A stretch of 64,000 nucleotides of DNA, taken from Paramecium pentaurelia. Its lineage: Eukaryota; Ciliophora; Oligohymenophorea; Peniculida; Parameciidae. Positions 13,187-24,793 of this stretch are shown here, in pieces (within the stretch, counting starts at the first letter, position 1; every line of letters begins with the position of its first letter). The translations under genes and the position numbers were made by a program. The stretch covers positions 207,734-271,733 of the forward strand of contig CAJJDO010000142.1 of the NCBI GenBank assembly GCA_905183005.1, given 5' to 3'. The notes under the pieces were generated by a model. That model ran no database searches. It was not told the DNA's origin and worked only from the letters and a program-made list of their open reading frames with translations.

Positions 13187-13424
13187 CACTTGAATTTAAT
13201 TTACTAATATATTAAGATTAATAAAATATAATTAACACTTATGATTTACTTAAATTAATAAATGATAGATAGTATCAATTTAATTTCTTTAAATATATTA
13301 GTAAATTATTGGATTATCGTACATTTGTAGTTGATCTTAAACTTTATTAAATATTTATCTCACTATTTGAATGTAAAAATTCATTCTTCACTCAGATGAT
13401 TATAATTGAATATATTATATTTAA

Positions 13425-14035
13425 ATGAATATTATGAATAAAAAAATTTTGTATATTCATTACAGAACTGAACCTAATTTGAATAATAAAAATGCTAAAG
13501 TAAGTGATAAAAATTTGAAATTCAAGATCTAGAAGAAATAGTCTCTAATGATGATGATTATGAAAGATAAGACTGGAATTTATGAAAGCCAAGATATCAT
13601 TAAAAAGGATAAGAATATAATTAAGTACACTTCATATACAAAGAAGTATTTAGAAATAAGGGATTAATAAATTATTAATACAAAGATAAATATTAATACA
13701 GCGAAGATTTTGAAAATTATACATTTATAACTCTTACTTATGAATCATAATTTTAAGAAAATAGCATTTTCAAGTATCTAAGGAATTTAATGTATTTTAC
13801 TGGTTTTTTGAACGAGGATGGTTATAGATCCTAAATTGATATGAAACACAAGGGAAATATGAAGAAACTTAAAAAACATCAATAGTTCTTAGCTTAATTA
13901 ACAAGACGAATTCAAAGTATTAAATATGAAGTTTTTCAGAAAATAAGAAAATAAAGATTTTTAAAACAGTAAAGAAAATGTCTAAAAAATTAATCATATT
14001 AAAATTAAAGAAATAAAACTAAATTCTAAATATGA
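13425..14035 (+). CDS. Possible mitochondrial ribosomal protein bS18, otherwise unknown
   Basis: A 193-aa basic protein made by removing a 29-nt intron (13625-13653), after which one frame runs from ATG to TGA. The C-terminal half (LRNLMYFTGFLNEDGYRSQ, then KKLKKHQQFLAQLTRRIQSIK) resembles the bS18 core, where a Thr/Ser-Gly turn is followed by a K-x-Q-x-x-L-x-R-x-I-K helix, and the tail is extremely Lys/Arg/Gln-rich. The N-terminus is rich in Lys, Asn and aromatics and could be a mitochondrial presequence. The family call is tentative. Two in-frame ATGs are available at 13425 and 13434. Confidence 0.45.
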
Positions 14036-14062
14036 TTTGTTAATATTAGAAATTTATTTTAT

Positions 14063-14120
14063 ATTATTATAAATTTATATAGTAATTCACTATTATTATA
14101 AATTTATATAGTAATTCACT
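14063..14120. repeat. Perfect 29-bp tandem duplication
   Basis: Two identical copies of a 29-bp A+T-rich unit lie head to tail (14063-14091 and 14092-14120) in the spacer between the gene ending at 14035 and VPS4. Both copies end in GTAATTCACT. The spacer holds nothing else recognisable. It looks like a recent local duplication. Confidence 0.85.
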
Positions 14121-14274
14121 ACTCTAGTCTTTACTTATATATTGATTTAACTCTATCTATTTTCCTTTTATATAAAAAAAATATTTTAATTTAAATAATC
14201 AAAATATTTTTTTGAAGTGATCTTCAACAATAAAATATTAATTAATGATACTTCAATATATATATATACATATA

Positions 14275-15704
14275 TCAACCTTCTTGTCCAAATTCCTTGG
14301 TCCACCTTTCAAACTCTCCTAATTAATCTTTGGAGACAGACTTTTTGGATTTTTTCAAGGCTAGTAAGAAATCATTATAGCAGACATCAGGAATAGCAAT
14401 ATCTCCTTGATTAAGTTCCATAAAGGACTTTGGAGTTCCCTCTTCATTGTCTGCAACTGGAGTCCACTTTAATTGACCATCAACTGAAATCTGCTTGAAT
14501 TTTTTAGCAGATTGAAGTTTACGAACTGGTTCATAGACTGCATCTCGAACGAAAACACTAATATCTGATCCAGAGTATTCTTCTGTTTTAATAGCAAGAT
14601 CTTCAAATTGTTCCTATGTTAAAGTTGTTTTATTTTTCTTAAGTGAATTTTATATCATAAATTCTCTAGCTTTTACATCAGGAAGTGGAATATAAATTCT
14701 TTTTTCAAATCTAAAAATATTTTATATTAAGGAATACCTTCTTCTAATAGCAGTATCTAGAGCCCATGGAAGATTAGTTGCTCCAAGAACAAGTACTCCC
14801 TTATCATCATGTCCAACTCCCTACATTTAAACTAAGAATTCAGTAATGACTCTTCTGCTGGAATCGTTTTGTCCTTCTCCTCTAGCTCCACACATAGAAT
14901 CGATTTCATCTATGAAAATAATAGATGGCTTTTATTCTCTTGCCATACTAAATAGAGTCTTGATCAATTTTTCACTCTCTCCAACATATTTAGAGATAAG
15001 ATCAGCTGAAGATACTGAAAAGAATGTTCCTTCTGCTTCTGTTGCACATGCTTTTGCTAAAAATGTTTTTCCTGTTCCTGGTGGCTATTTTTTTTATTTA
15101 AATTTTTACTCCATACATAAGGATTCCCTTCCATGGTGTTCTTGCTCCTTCAAAGAAATCAGGGAATTTAATTGGAAGAAGGACAGCTTCTTGTAATGCT
15201 GACTTAGCACCTTCTAGACCAGCAATATCAGTCCATTTAACATTAGGTTTATCTTTAACAATAGCCTCTGATAGTGCATTAGAAAATTCACTCTTTTAAT
15301 CTTTGTCTCCCTATTTTCTAAATGATGAGTAATATTACTTTTATTATTATTAATGGTTTCCTGCATTTCCATTAGAATCTTAAACAACTTCACCTTTTTC
15401 ATATTTTTCTAAAGTATCTAATCTTTTAGAGGCTTCTTCTCTTCGAGAATAGTATTACAATTATAATTATTTTTTCTTCTCATCATATTCTCCTTATAAC
15501 ATAGAATGTAGATAAAATACTTTCAATCCACAATTCCATTTTTCTTAAACCTTAGATAATATAATTTAATCCTTCCTTTTTTTCTTAGACATTTTATCCA
15601 GTATTCCACTTAAGATCTCCTGACTTAAAGAGACTGATAACTTCACTTTAAAGTTTAGAGTTATCTTAATTTAATGGTTTGGTATATGGCATTTTGACAT
15701 TCAT
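14275..15704 (-). CDS. VPS4: VPS4 AAA-ATPase (ESCRT-III disassembly)
   Basis: VPS4 remodels ESCRT-III filaments in endosomal sorting, membrane repair and cytokinesis. The 451-aa protein has an N-terminal MIT-like three-helix region (to about residue 90), a Gln-rich linker, then a textbook AAA module: VKWTDIAGLEGAK, Walker A PPGTGKT at about residue 192, pore loop KYVGESEKL, Walker B IIFIDEID, the SRR-containing second region of homology, sensor LGATNLPW, and the VPS4-specific C-terminal helix (DFLLALKKSKKSVS). Introns are 15085-15109 (25 nt, splitting the P-loop), 14711-14737 (27 nt) and a 22-nt one at 15620-15641 ending CAG. That last one is inferred because it alone joins the MIT part to the rest in frame. 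Confidence 0.93.
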
Positions 15705-16366
15705 TTTAATAATTTCTATATAATTATTAAAATTTCATAATAGCAGTCATATATTGAAATCTTTTTCTCTTTTGTTGCTTATGTCAAACACAGAAATATC
15801 AATTAAGGATATCTTTATATTGATATTATTTGTAAAATAATTTGTTTATTCTTAATTATCCATTAAAGTAATTATAAATAATAATTGGTTTTGTTTGTTT
15901 TGGTTAAATTTTTAGTTTTGAATTTTGCGGTTGAATGAATTTTATAGTATTTAAATAGTTAATAAAATTGTTATTGAATTATCAATGTCATAATATATGA
16001 GATTATTTATATATCAGATTCAATAATTTAATTTTTATGATCAATGATGATAATTGTATTGTATCTTTAATTGATATAAAAATTGATTGATTTGAATGTA
16101 TAAAGTAGCATCTTCTTATGTAGATCCATTTATAATGAATTTACATTATTCTTGAATTACTTTAAATTAAAAACCATATTTTTATTTAAACAAACTACTT
16201 GTCTGTATTTATTAACTAAAACCGAAAAATAACATTAATAATAACTCATTAGACATATTTTAAAGTAAATATATATTTATAAGTAGCTATTTTATTTTGT
16301 AATAGAAAAACGGGTTCCATAATTAATAATACTAATCATTTTTAATTTTGTACATTTTTTAGATGA
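15705..16366. other. Spacer without a supported gene
   Basis: About 660 bp of very A+T-rich DNA upstream of VPS4. Several frames are open on both strands but their translations are low-complexity (Lys/Asn/Ile/Tyr) and lack a recognisable domain or a convincing start. Confidence 0.35.
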
Positions 16367-16693
16367 TCAATAATCATTAGAGTATTTAGAAGATATTCCA
16401 TTTGATTAAGTTGCCCCATCTATTAGATTGGTATAGTATGTTAATAATGTAAATGTATTTTTATTTTCATTATTCTTCCAGGATGTTAGCCATTTAAATG
16501 ACTATATATTGTTATATATTTTAATTAATTCTTTCATAAATTGATTCATAAACTTAGCATTGTTGTTAAATTAAAATGAATACAATGTATTGATCTATGA
16601 ATTTTTCAAATATATTAAATCTAGATTTGTTATTTTTAGAACAAAGAATAAAACTGTATATTCAAATTCAGTATTGCTTCTTTCAATTGTCAT
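16367..16693 (-). CDS. Weak hypothetical open frame (108 codons)
   Basis: This minus-strand frame runs from ATG to TGA with no intron and contains segments that look protein-like (NQFMKELIKIYNNIQSFKWL, then FTLLTYYTNLIDGA). The opposite strand is also open here and encodes hydrophobic stretches interrupted by TGA. With TGA as the only stop, frames of this length arise by chance in A+T-rich DNA. I list it so that the region is not left blank, not because it is well supported. Confidence 0.25.
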
Positions 16694-16915
16694 CTTGTTA
16701 TTTTTAGTTCAAATTTAATTAGATTTAAGTATAATTCTTCTGTTTCAAACTTGACAAAAAGTATTCATAATAATTTTAATGTTTAATTTAGGATTCCATC
16801 AAGCTTTTATTTGAAATCCTATATTTTGTTAACTAATTGTAAAGATAGAAGTTTTGATGATATATTATAACTTATAAATATGGAACAAAAAAGTAAAATC
16901 AGGTTGAGACTTTTT

Positions 16916-17137
16916 TCATTCATCATCTCCAGAAAAGTGATAATTATCGTTGTAGAAATCTTTATCAATGAAACTATCTTAATTTTTTTCCATTATAGGA
17001 TGAGTACTTTAATTAGTTAAACATTCATGAGTTTCCATTTTAGAAACTTGGCTTTGTAAATATTCATACTATATATGTTCTACTTCCTCTATGGTAGAAC
17101 TAGCCTAAGAAAAGAAAAAGCTCCTGTTTTGACTCAT
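16916..17137 (-). CDS. Small hypothetical protein (73 aa)
   Basis: An open frame from ATG to TGA encoding a Ser/Gln/Glu-rich 73-aa peptide with an N-terminal MSQNRSFFFSQASSTIEEVE and an acidic end. Its codon choice and charged composition resemble the tails of neighbouring genes more than spacer DNA. It lies head-to-head with the ubiquitin protease 79 bp away, so the two could share a promoter region. No family is recognised. Confidence 0.4.
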
Positions 17138-17216
17138 TAATTTATGATATTTAATTAATGATATTTGATAATTAAACAAGATAATATATATAGTAAGTAT
17201 TAATATTATATTTATT

Positions 17217-19992
17217 ATGAAAAGTCATCAATCATTAAATAAAAGCTTTAGAAAAACACCTTCAACATTTGAATAACTAATGCGATAATATCATTCTTTT
17301 GGTTTTAAAAATTAGTAGATATTATAAGCATGGCAATAATGTGGATTTAATACTTTAACATTTCATGAAGAATTAATTAGAATAAGGTAAAAATGAAAAT
17401 TGATTAATTAGTTAAGAAGAGAACCAAAATCTAAGTGAAGAAGATCTAATGAATTCCTAGATGCATCTAAAGAAATAATTGAAAGAATTAGAAGAAAAAG
17501 ATTTAAAACATGCTATCCAACTTTCAATAGATGAACAAAATTAGTACCATTTATAAACAGTTTTAGATAACCTCAAATTGAATAATAGGATAGATCAAGT
17601 AAGAGTATTCCAGTTGGATTGAAGAATCTTGGAAATAGTAATCAAAATCAATATTATATTTATAGCTTGTTATATGAATGCAATGTTACAAAGTCTTTTC
17701 AATTCACTTCCATTTAGATAATTAATATTTTCAATTGATTTAAAATAAAACTCAACTCTTGAAGGTGTTTTTCTATCACAATTATAATAATTATTTGTTC
17801 AATTATAAGAAACCAATAATTCATATATTAATCCCCTATAATTATTTGAAGCTTTTTAAAAATATAAACCTGGTGCTTTGTTAATAAAAGGTGTATAGAA
17901 TGATTTTAATGAATTATAAAATGCTTTTTTAGAAGGTATTGAATAAGCTCTTAAATAAATTGGAGAAGAGGAATTAAAGAAATAATTTTGTTAAATGTTT
18001 TATGGAGAATCTAAAGAGATTCTTACATACAAAGAAAAAGAATAAGAAATTATAAAATTTACAATTACTAATTTTGGATCAATTAGTATAGATGCTTAAG
18101 ATAAAAATTTAGAGAAAGGATTTCTTAATACAAGAATATTAATCATAGATGAATATGAAACTAATTCTAAAGATAAAGTTAAAGCTAAAATTGATTAAAT
18201 TATTCTTTAACCTCCAAAAATATTATAATTCTATATCAATAGAGTTTATTATGATTCTAAATAGAAATTACCATGTAAAAATAATGCATAATTTGAATTT
18301 CCATAATAATTAAATATCAATTAATTTAAAGCTAGAGATATTAAATAAATGAATTAAGAATTATAAAGACTAGATATAGAAGAATAAAAAATATTAGATG
18401 AATTAACAAGATATGGTGATTCAAAAGATGATATTGATGAAAATTTTAGTAAAATAATTAAATTATTCAAAAGAGGAGAAGGTTAATTTGATTAACCATT
18501 AATTATTGATGATTTCTAAATATGTGATGAAAATACTTCTAATTAATAATTAATTACTAGTCAATAAATGTTATTTTAATTAGAAAATTATAAAAAAAAA
18601 TTTGTTAAATCTATTTAACTACTTACTGATCGATTAGAATAAATACAATTAGAAAAGAAATTATTATTAAAATCAGATTAAAATATGTATAATTTAACAG
18701 CAGTACTTATGCATGATGGTGGTGCAACATCTGGACATTATTATTGTTATATATTAGATAAAAATGATTATAAAACTTGGTATAAGTGTAATGATTCATT
18801 AATTACAAAAGTTGATTATGCTTAAGTAATTAAAGATGCTACAGGATAAAGTAGATTATAATCAAATGTATCTGGACTTATTTATGAATAAGAATCTTGG
18901 ATGAAAATATAAAAGATTTAAATCACTCCAAAACTTTTAGAATATTTAGATTAAGAAAGAATTAAATCTCAAAAATCTTCTGATCTCTAAAAAATTATGA
19001 ATAGAAAATCCAACATTATTCAATAAATTTAAAATTGTCCTTTAAAATTTTGTAAATCTAAAGATCCCTTAAGTAAAGAACTTGAAAAATTTAGTAATTT
19101 AGATCTATTTTTATCTGTAAATCATCCAAATTTATATAAATACACATAAACTTTGACATTTATTTAATAAGATTTAAATTAAATTAAAGATTAACTATTG
19201 TTACCATAAAATATAGATGAATATATTCAATACTTTATAACATAATCAAAATTGATTAATACAAATATTGATAAGGAATTGGCTATTTTATAAGATGAAT
19301 TTCAAAAGATTAATTCATTATTATAATAATTACCATTAAAAGATCTAACATAAGCTAATTTTCAAGATAATACCTAATTATTCTTCTTGATTATACAATA
19401 AATACCATAAAAAGATTATTGTATCTAATTATCTAAAAGTCTAAAAGATATTTTTCAAGTAATGTTATTAAAAGGTTGCTTTTTAATTGATTTATCTATT
19501 CAAAGAAAAGATATAAACTAAGGAATTTTAATTGCATAATAAATTCTCAATTTCATTACAGATAACAAAATTATTGATGATATTATTATTAAATAAATAC
19601 AAGAAAATTTAAAAAGCTCTGGTGATTAAGCAAAATTATTATCAAATAGATAAGATATTATTGAATAATTTACTAAATTGAAAAACAAGAGTAAAATTTA
19701 GATTATTTTAAAATTAATGAATTTCAAATCTTTAGAATAAAATATTTCATAATTGTAAAATTTTTAAAATAATGGACTTCAAGTATAAAAATATTTATAA
19801 TTATATAGTTATGGATTGAATAAGCCTAAACAATAATTTCTAAACAAAAATTACTCATTTAATAAGATAGATTAAATGCCGAGGCAATTTTTTATTTTTA
19901 AGGCTGATATCTAAATTATATTTAGTATATCTATAAATATATATATAAGAATATTAATTTATATAAATCTTCTTTAAATTCTTTAATTTTGA
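17217..19992 (+). CDS. Ubiquitin-specific protease with UIM (USP25/28-like)
   Basis: A cysteine protease that removes ubiquitin from substrates. The 899-aa protein starts with a helical region and a ubiquitin-interacting motif (EEKDLKHAIQLSIDEQ), then the USP Cys box G-L-K-N-L-G-N-T-C-Y-M-N (nucleophile Cys about 126) and a His box N-L-T-A-V-L-M-H-D-G...S-G-H-Y-Y-C-Y (His about 482). The UIM before the catalytic domain and the long insertion between the boxes recall USP25/USP28. The C-terminal about 400 residues are helical and Gln/Lys-rich. Introns: 17387-17411 (25 nt), 17544-17566 (23) and 17638-17665 (28), the last interrupting the Cys box; removal gives exactly one frame. The extreme C-terminus is low-complexity and could be overextended. 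Confidence 0.92.
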
Positions 19993-20143
19993 AATTATTA
20001 ATTAATAGTACAAATTTTATTAACTAATTAATTATTTTTGGTATCCAAGATATTAAATTAGCTACAACTGTATACATGAGAATTAATTATGTGTGAGAAA
20101 TAATAGGTAATGTACTAAAATAAGGGTTCATTTATTTACTGAT

Positions 20144-20473
20144 ATGAATTAGAATTCCTTTGCAATCATAGATTATAATAAATCTAGTAGCCTTAAAGAC
20201 TCTCTGAAGGTTGCTGCTGGCAAATTTAATTAAGATCATTATAAGTCTAATTATTAAAATATTTATATAGAAAACTCTAAATAAACAAGATTTAAAATAT
20301 AAATATAGATTTACACTTTATTAGTATCTAAAAATAATTAAGAATAATTTGATACTAATAAATTAGTTTATGTTTAATCATAAATAATTTAATAATTTGC
20401 AATTTTCATAGAATCTCTATAAAGTAGAAATTGTGAAATTAAAATATATTTTGGAAAATTACTCTACTTATGA
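20144..20473 (+). CDS. Small hypothetical protein, copy 1
   Basis: A 109-aa open frame (ATG to TGA) beginning MNQNSFAIIDYNKSSSLK and continuing with a mix of charged and polar residues, ending FGKLLYL. Composition is somewhat protein-like but there is no recognisable family. It falls inside the duplicated block, so it exists twice in this assembly, and probably once in the genome. Confidence 0.33.
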
Positions 20474-20714
20474 ATAATTACTCTACATATGAAAGCTTTT
20501 TAATAGATAAAATTCAAGAGAATAAATTCATAAAAAAGGGAATTTGTTTTAACATTTTTTAATATTTTTATTATTTATAATAAATATGCATATCAAAATG
20601 GGTACATTTAGGTTTCAATGTAATTTTAGAGAAACTATTAATGATGTAGTCTGATATTAAGTAAAAATAAAATTAAGACTAAAAATATTTAATTAAAAAA
20701 ATAAAATTTATAAT

Positions 20715-21130
20715 ATGAATAATTCAGAAAATGAATCAAAATAATCTGAATAAACTTAAACAATTGATTATTATCAATAATTAAATGAAAACAGAAATAA
20801 TATTATCTCTAATGTATCCTTGTTAGAGAGGACTATATTTTAATTACTAAAAAAATATCCAGAAGTATTCGTTTACAATGAATAACAAGTATATGATGGC
20901 AAGAGTCAAGGTGCTAATTTTATTTTAGAAAATGGATTATTATTAGGTAAAGGAGCTTATGGTACAGTGTATTCAACAGTAAATCCAAATAATAATTTAC
21001 CAGCTGCCTTAAAGGTATAAGAGAATTGTGATTTTGATTAAGTAATTATACAAGCAGAAGAATTTAAAATATAAAAAAAAATTGCTAAGCATTTTCCAGA
21101 ATGCATTATCTAAATACAAAATAAAATTGT
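20715..21130 (+). pseudogene. Truncated duplicate of the kinase 5' end (assembly)
   Basis: Codons 1-138 of the kinase gene at 21764-24487 are repeated here and end abruptly at the N, before the catalytic loop. It includes the glycine-rich loop GKGAYGTVY and the A-A-L-K strand. Because the copy is perfect and stops at an undetermined base, an assembly overlap is much more likely than a real gene fragment. Confidence 0.8.
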
Positions 21131-21131
21131 N
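21131..21131. other. Single undetermined base (gap) at a repeat junction
   Basis: The only N in the window. It lies exactly between two identical 1,048-bp segments, marking a scaffold join rather than a true sequence ambiguity. Confidence 0.95.
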
Positions 21132-22179
21132 TTAATTATGTGTGAGAAATAATAGGTAATGTACTAAAATAAGGGTTCATTTATTTACTGATATGAATTA
21201 GAATTCCTTTGCAATCATAGATTATAATAAATCTAGTAGCCTTAAAGACTCTCTGAAGGTTGCTGCTGGCAAATTTAATTAAGATCATTATAAGTCTAAT
21301 TATTAAAATATTTATATAGAAAACTCTAAATAAACAAGATTTAAAATATAAATATAGATTTACACTTTATTAGTATCTAAAAATAATTAAGAATAATTTG
21401 ATACTAATAAATTAGTTTATGTTTAATCATAAATAATTTAATAATTTGCAATTTTCATAGAATCTCTATAAAGTAGAAATTGTGAAATTAAAATATATTT
21501 TGGAAAATTACTCTACTTATGAATAATTACTCTACATATGAAAGCTTTTTAATAGATAAAATTCAAGAGAATAAATTCATAAAAAAGGGAATTTGTTTTA
21601 ACATTTTTTAATATTTTTATTATTTATAATAAATATGCATATCAAAATGGGTACATTTAGGTTTCAATGTAATTTTAGAGAAACTATTAATGATGTAGTC
21701 TGATATTAAGTAAAAATAAAATTAAGACTAAAAATATTTAATTAAAAAAATAAAATTTATAATATGAATAATTCAGAAAATGAATCAAAATAATCTGAAT
21801 AAACTTAAACAATTGATTATTATCAATAATTAAATGAAAACAGAAATAATATTATCTCTAATGTATCCTTGTTAGAGAGGACTATATTTTAATTACTAAA
21901 AAAATATCCAGAAGTATTCGTTTACAATGAATAACAAGTATATGATGGCAAGAGTCAAGGTGCTAATTTTATTTTAGAAAATGGATTATTATTAGGTAAA
22001 GGAGCTTATGGTACAGTGTATTCAACAGTAAATCCAAATAATAATTTACCAGCTGCCTTAAAGGTATAAGAGAATTGTGATTTTGATTAAGTAATTATAC
22101 AAGCAGAAGAATTTAAAATATAAAAAAAAATTGCTAAGCATTTTCCAGAATGCATTATCTAAATACAAAATAAAATTGT
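21132..22179. repeat. Second copy of the 1,048-bp duplication
   Basis: Identical to 20083-21130. This copy is continuous with unique downstream sequence and therefore carries the complete kinase gene, while the sequence left of copy 1 is unique too. Collapsing the two copies gives a contiguous locus from the ubiquitin protease to the kinase. Confidence 0.95.
21193..21522 (+). CDS. Small hypothetical protein, copy 2
   Basis: The same 109-aa frame as at 20144-20473, within the second copy of the duplicated block. If the block is an assembly artefact only one of the two exists. No domain is recognised. Confidence 0.33.
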
Positions 22180-24487
22180 TATTAGTTTAAAATATATGAA
22201 TACTTATCGTATGTATGCTTACTTAGATCTAGGATTGGGAAACCTAAGGGAATATTAAATAAAATTTAATAAATTTACTGATCTTCAATTCAATAATATG
22301 TTTGATTGTATTTTAGATAGTATTATTAAAATTCACTCTCTCAAAATTGCACATGGTGATATTAAATTAGAAAATATTATAAATACATAAAAAAATGGTT
22401 GGGTTTTAGCTGATTTTGGATGTGCAATTTAATACACAACTCCTTATGGTGAATATCCTATTGTTGGTACTAGAGTTTACTTGTAAAAATAAGTAAGAGG
22501 TGCATTGAAAAATAACTTAAAAATGTTTAAAATGAATTTATTTAAAAAAGATATTTATGCATTTTAATTGACTATGCTTTAGATACTATATCCTGATGAT
22601 AACATTTCACATTTATAATAGATTTTAGATACATAATAAATAGTACATCCTAAAATAGATTCACTATATAATAAAGATTATATCTCTATTAAAGCATAAT
22701 TTATTTAAAAAGAATTCATTAGAAATTCATAAATTTAAGAATCAATTCAAAATATTGATGATATAAAAATGAAATTGGAAAATAATTTCAAACTTAGTTT
22801 CTATTATAAATTATATTAAGATACATTAAAATTACCTTATAATAAAGATATGGACTTTTGGACTTAAACTCTTTTGAATATAGCTATTTAAGACTATTCT
22901 GATAGAGAAGAAAGAGTAAAATAAATTATGATTTTGGATACTTTTGTAGATAGATACTCTAATCATATATCAGCTTAAGAAATTTTTGAAGAAATCTCAT
23001 TTGAAGATTTGACAAAGCTAGAGTATGATCTATACTTTGATGTTTTTGAAAAAAGAGGCTAGAAGATGCTGTAATTAATGCTTTGTCAAGGATATTAAAC
23101 AATTTTAGAAGAACTGAATTGCAATTTAAAATTTTAGGAGGCTGAGTTACTCTATATAGTTGGTTAATGGGACTAAGCTAAAGAGGCCATTAATAGTATT
23201 CAAAATGTATTAGAATTAGAGAATGATGAAATGTTACTTAAATTTATTTGTTTAAAGGCTCGATTGAATGATTAATGGATAAATACTAGAGAAGAAATCA
23301 TACCATATTTAATGAATTATAAAGATATGTTTTAAATCTTAATAGAATGGAAATTTATATTGATGGATTCAATTTGGTTAGATAAATCTAAGAATATAGT
23401 AAATACTATTTATCATAGATAGAATAAGGAATAATTTGATGGGATCAATTCATTTAATTATAAAAAAGGTGAAAATTAATAAAAGCCAATCAAATTAAAT
23501 TTTTTAAAATACATTAAAACATTTTATCTGGAATAAGAAGAAGTTAATTAAGATGGCATTAATATTATTAAATAAATGTAAAACTTCAATTATGATAAAT
23601 ATGCAATATTTTATTAAGGTTGGATATGTTGTGAGATATTATAGTATCATGATATCTATCAATCCCATATCGAAGAATTAATATAATTTATTGAGTAGAA
23701 TTTAGAAGATTATTATTTTAATTGGGTTATTTATGATTGTTATGCACGATTTCTTACTTACAAAAGAGAATTCATGAAGGGTAAGCAATATTTATATAAA
23801 GCAATGAAAATAGTATAAAATGATTGCATCCATAATTAATTCACCCTTTGTCATCACTTATTATAATTACAAATCTAGGAAAACAATTTAGAATGCATTG
23901 ATACTTTTACTAAAACTATCAATTTTATTAAATAAATGCCTAATTCAAACTTTACTTAATTTTTATTTATAACTTTATTATAAGAAATCTTAGTTATGTG
24001 TGATTTAGGATCTTAAATAAAATTAAAAGATTTTTTAGATTAAGCAATTTAAATTCTAAAAGATTAATTAAATGGACTTAAATTTATACCACTCCTCAAT
24101 TATATGAGTTAAAAAGAGGAAGCTGTATAGAACAAAGATTTTTATGCTCTTAAAACTGCAATGTGGCAATCACTACCAGAGCTACTTGAAGCAACAGGAG
24201 ACATATATGAAGAGGAAGTCCTTATTGGTTTTCATTAATTATTTGTAATATTAGAATTTTTGAATTTGTAATTGGAGGATGAAACAAGATATACATCCAG
24301 ATGGATCTAATCATTGATAATATTAAATTAGATAGGTTTCAATATTAAGAAGTTTCCAAAACAAATATTAGATGTAAGTCCATGTCTTTATGCTCGTTCA
24401 TGTCATAGGTAAGGTGATGAAAGGAAATTAGAAGAAGCTAAAGAATTATATATGTTTTATCTTAAAAACAAAAGTTGGTTTTTTTGA
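21764..24487 (+). CDS. Protein kinase-like protein with long helical C-terminus
   Basis: An intronless 907-aa protein. The N-terminal kinase domain has the glycine loop GKGAYGTVY (about residue 77), the A-A-L-K strand with the ATP-positioning Lys, a catalytic loop written H-G-D-I-K-L-E-N (about 197) in which the usual Arg of HRD is Gly, and an intact DFG (about 217). The key Asp and Asn residues are present, so catalysis is possible. From about residue 330 onward there is a long alpha-helical region with TPR/solenoid character (paired helices, many Leu/Tyr/Gln) and no recognised domain. This layout is common in ciliate-expanded kinases. Substrate unknown. Confidence 0.8.
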
Positions 24488-24793
24488 ACTTCCTTAAATA
24501 TATAATTAGATATATATATTTTAATTATTTTTATATACATATCCATTTGAATAAAATAAATAGCTAATGTAAATATGTTATTAGATATTCAAGAATTAAA
24601 TATAAGAATTTCTTCGTTTTGTATGTCGACTATTTATTTTATATATTTTATATAAAAATGCATGTTGGATTATCAAATAAGTTTTCGATTTAAGGTTCTA
24701 AACGAAAGATTGTTAGTTTGTAATTCAGTGATAAGACAGTTGAGGATTATTCAAAAGGATTTTCTATTGGAGATCCATCTGATTTGAACAGTA
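24488..24793. other. Spacer with a short upstream open frame
   Basis: About 300 bp between the kinase and the leucine-rich-repeat gene. It includes a 50-codon frame (24658-24810) starting MHVGLSNKFS whose charged composition looks coding and which overlaps the next gene's ATG by 17 bp in another frame. No GT-AG pair joins the two in frame. Confidence 0.35.

Larger units (their letters stand above)
20083..21130. repeat. First copy of a 1,048-bp duplication flanking an N
   Basis: This segment is identical, base for base as far as I can compare, to 21132-22179. The two are separated only by the single N at 21131. A perfect kilobase repeat meeting exactly at an undetermined base is what unmerged overlapping contig ends look like. 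It carries the spacer, a small open frame and the first 138 codons of the kinase gene. Confidence 0.95.

Noticed and set aside
14846..15196. A 116-codon plus-strand frame inside the VPS4 locus
   Set aside because: It is antisense to conserved VPS4 motifs (Walker B, SRH) on the minus strand. The minus reading matches the family throughout, so this frame is a shadow.
15440..15650. A frameshift in the N-terminal part of VPS4
   Set aside because: A 22-nt GT...CAG intron at 15620-15641 joins the two frames exactly and yields a plausible MIT-like region, so no frameshift is needed.
16365..16840. A plus-strand membrane protein reading (segments such as VLLLSIVILLFLVQ) with TGA at places where Trp would fit
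   Set aside because: At least three in-frame TGAs interrupt it, no short introns remove them, and TGA ends all other genes here. It is probably chance hydrophobicity of T-rich DNA or a decayed gene, so not annotated.
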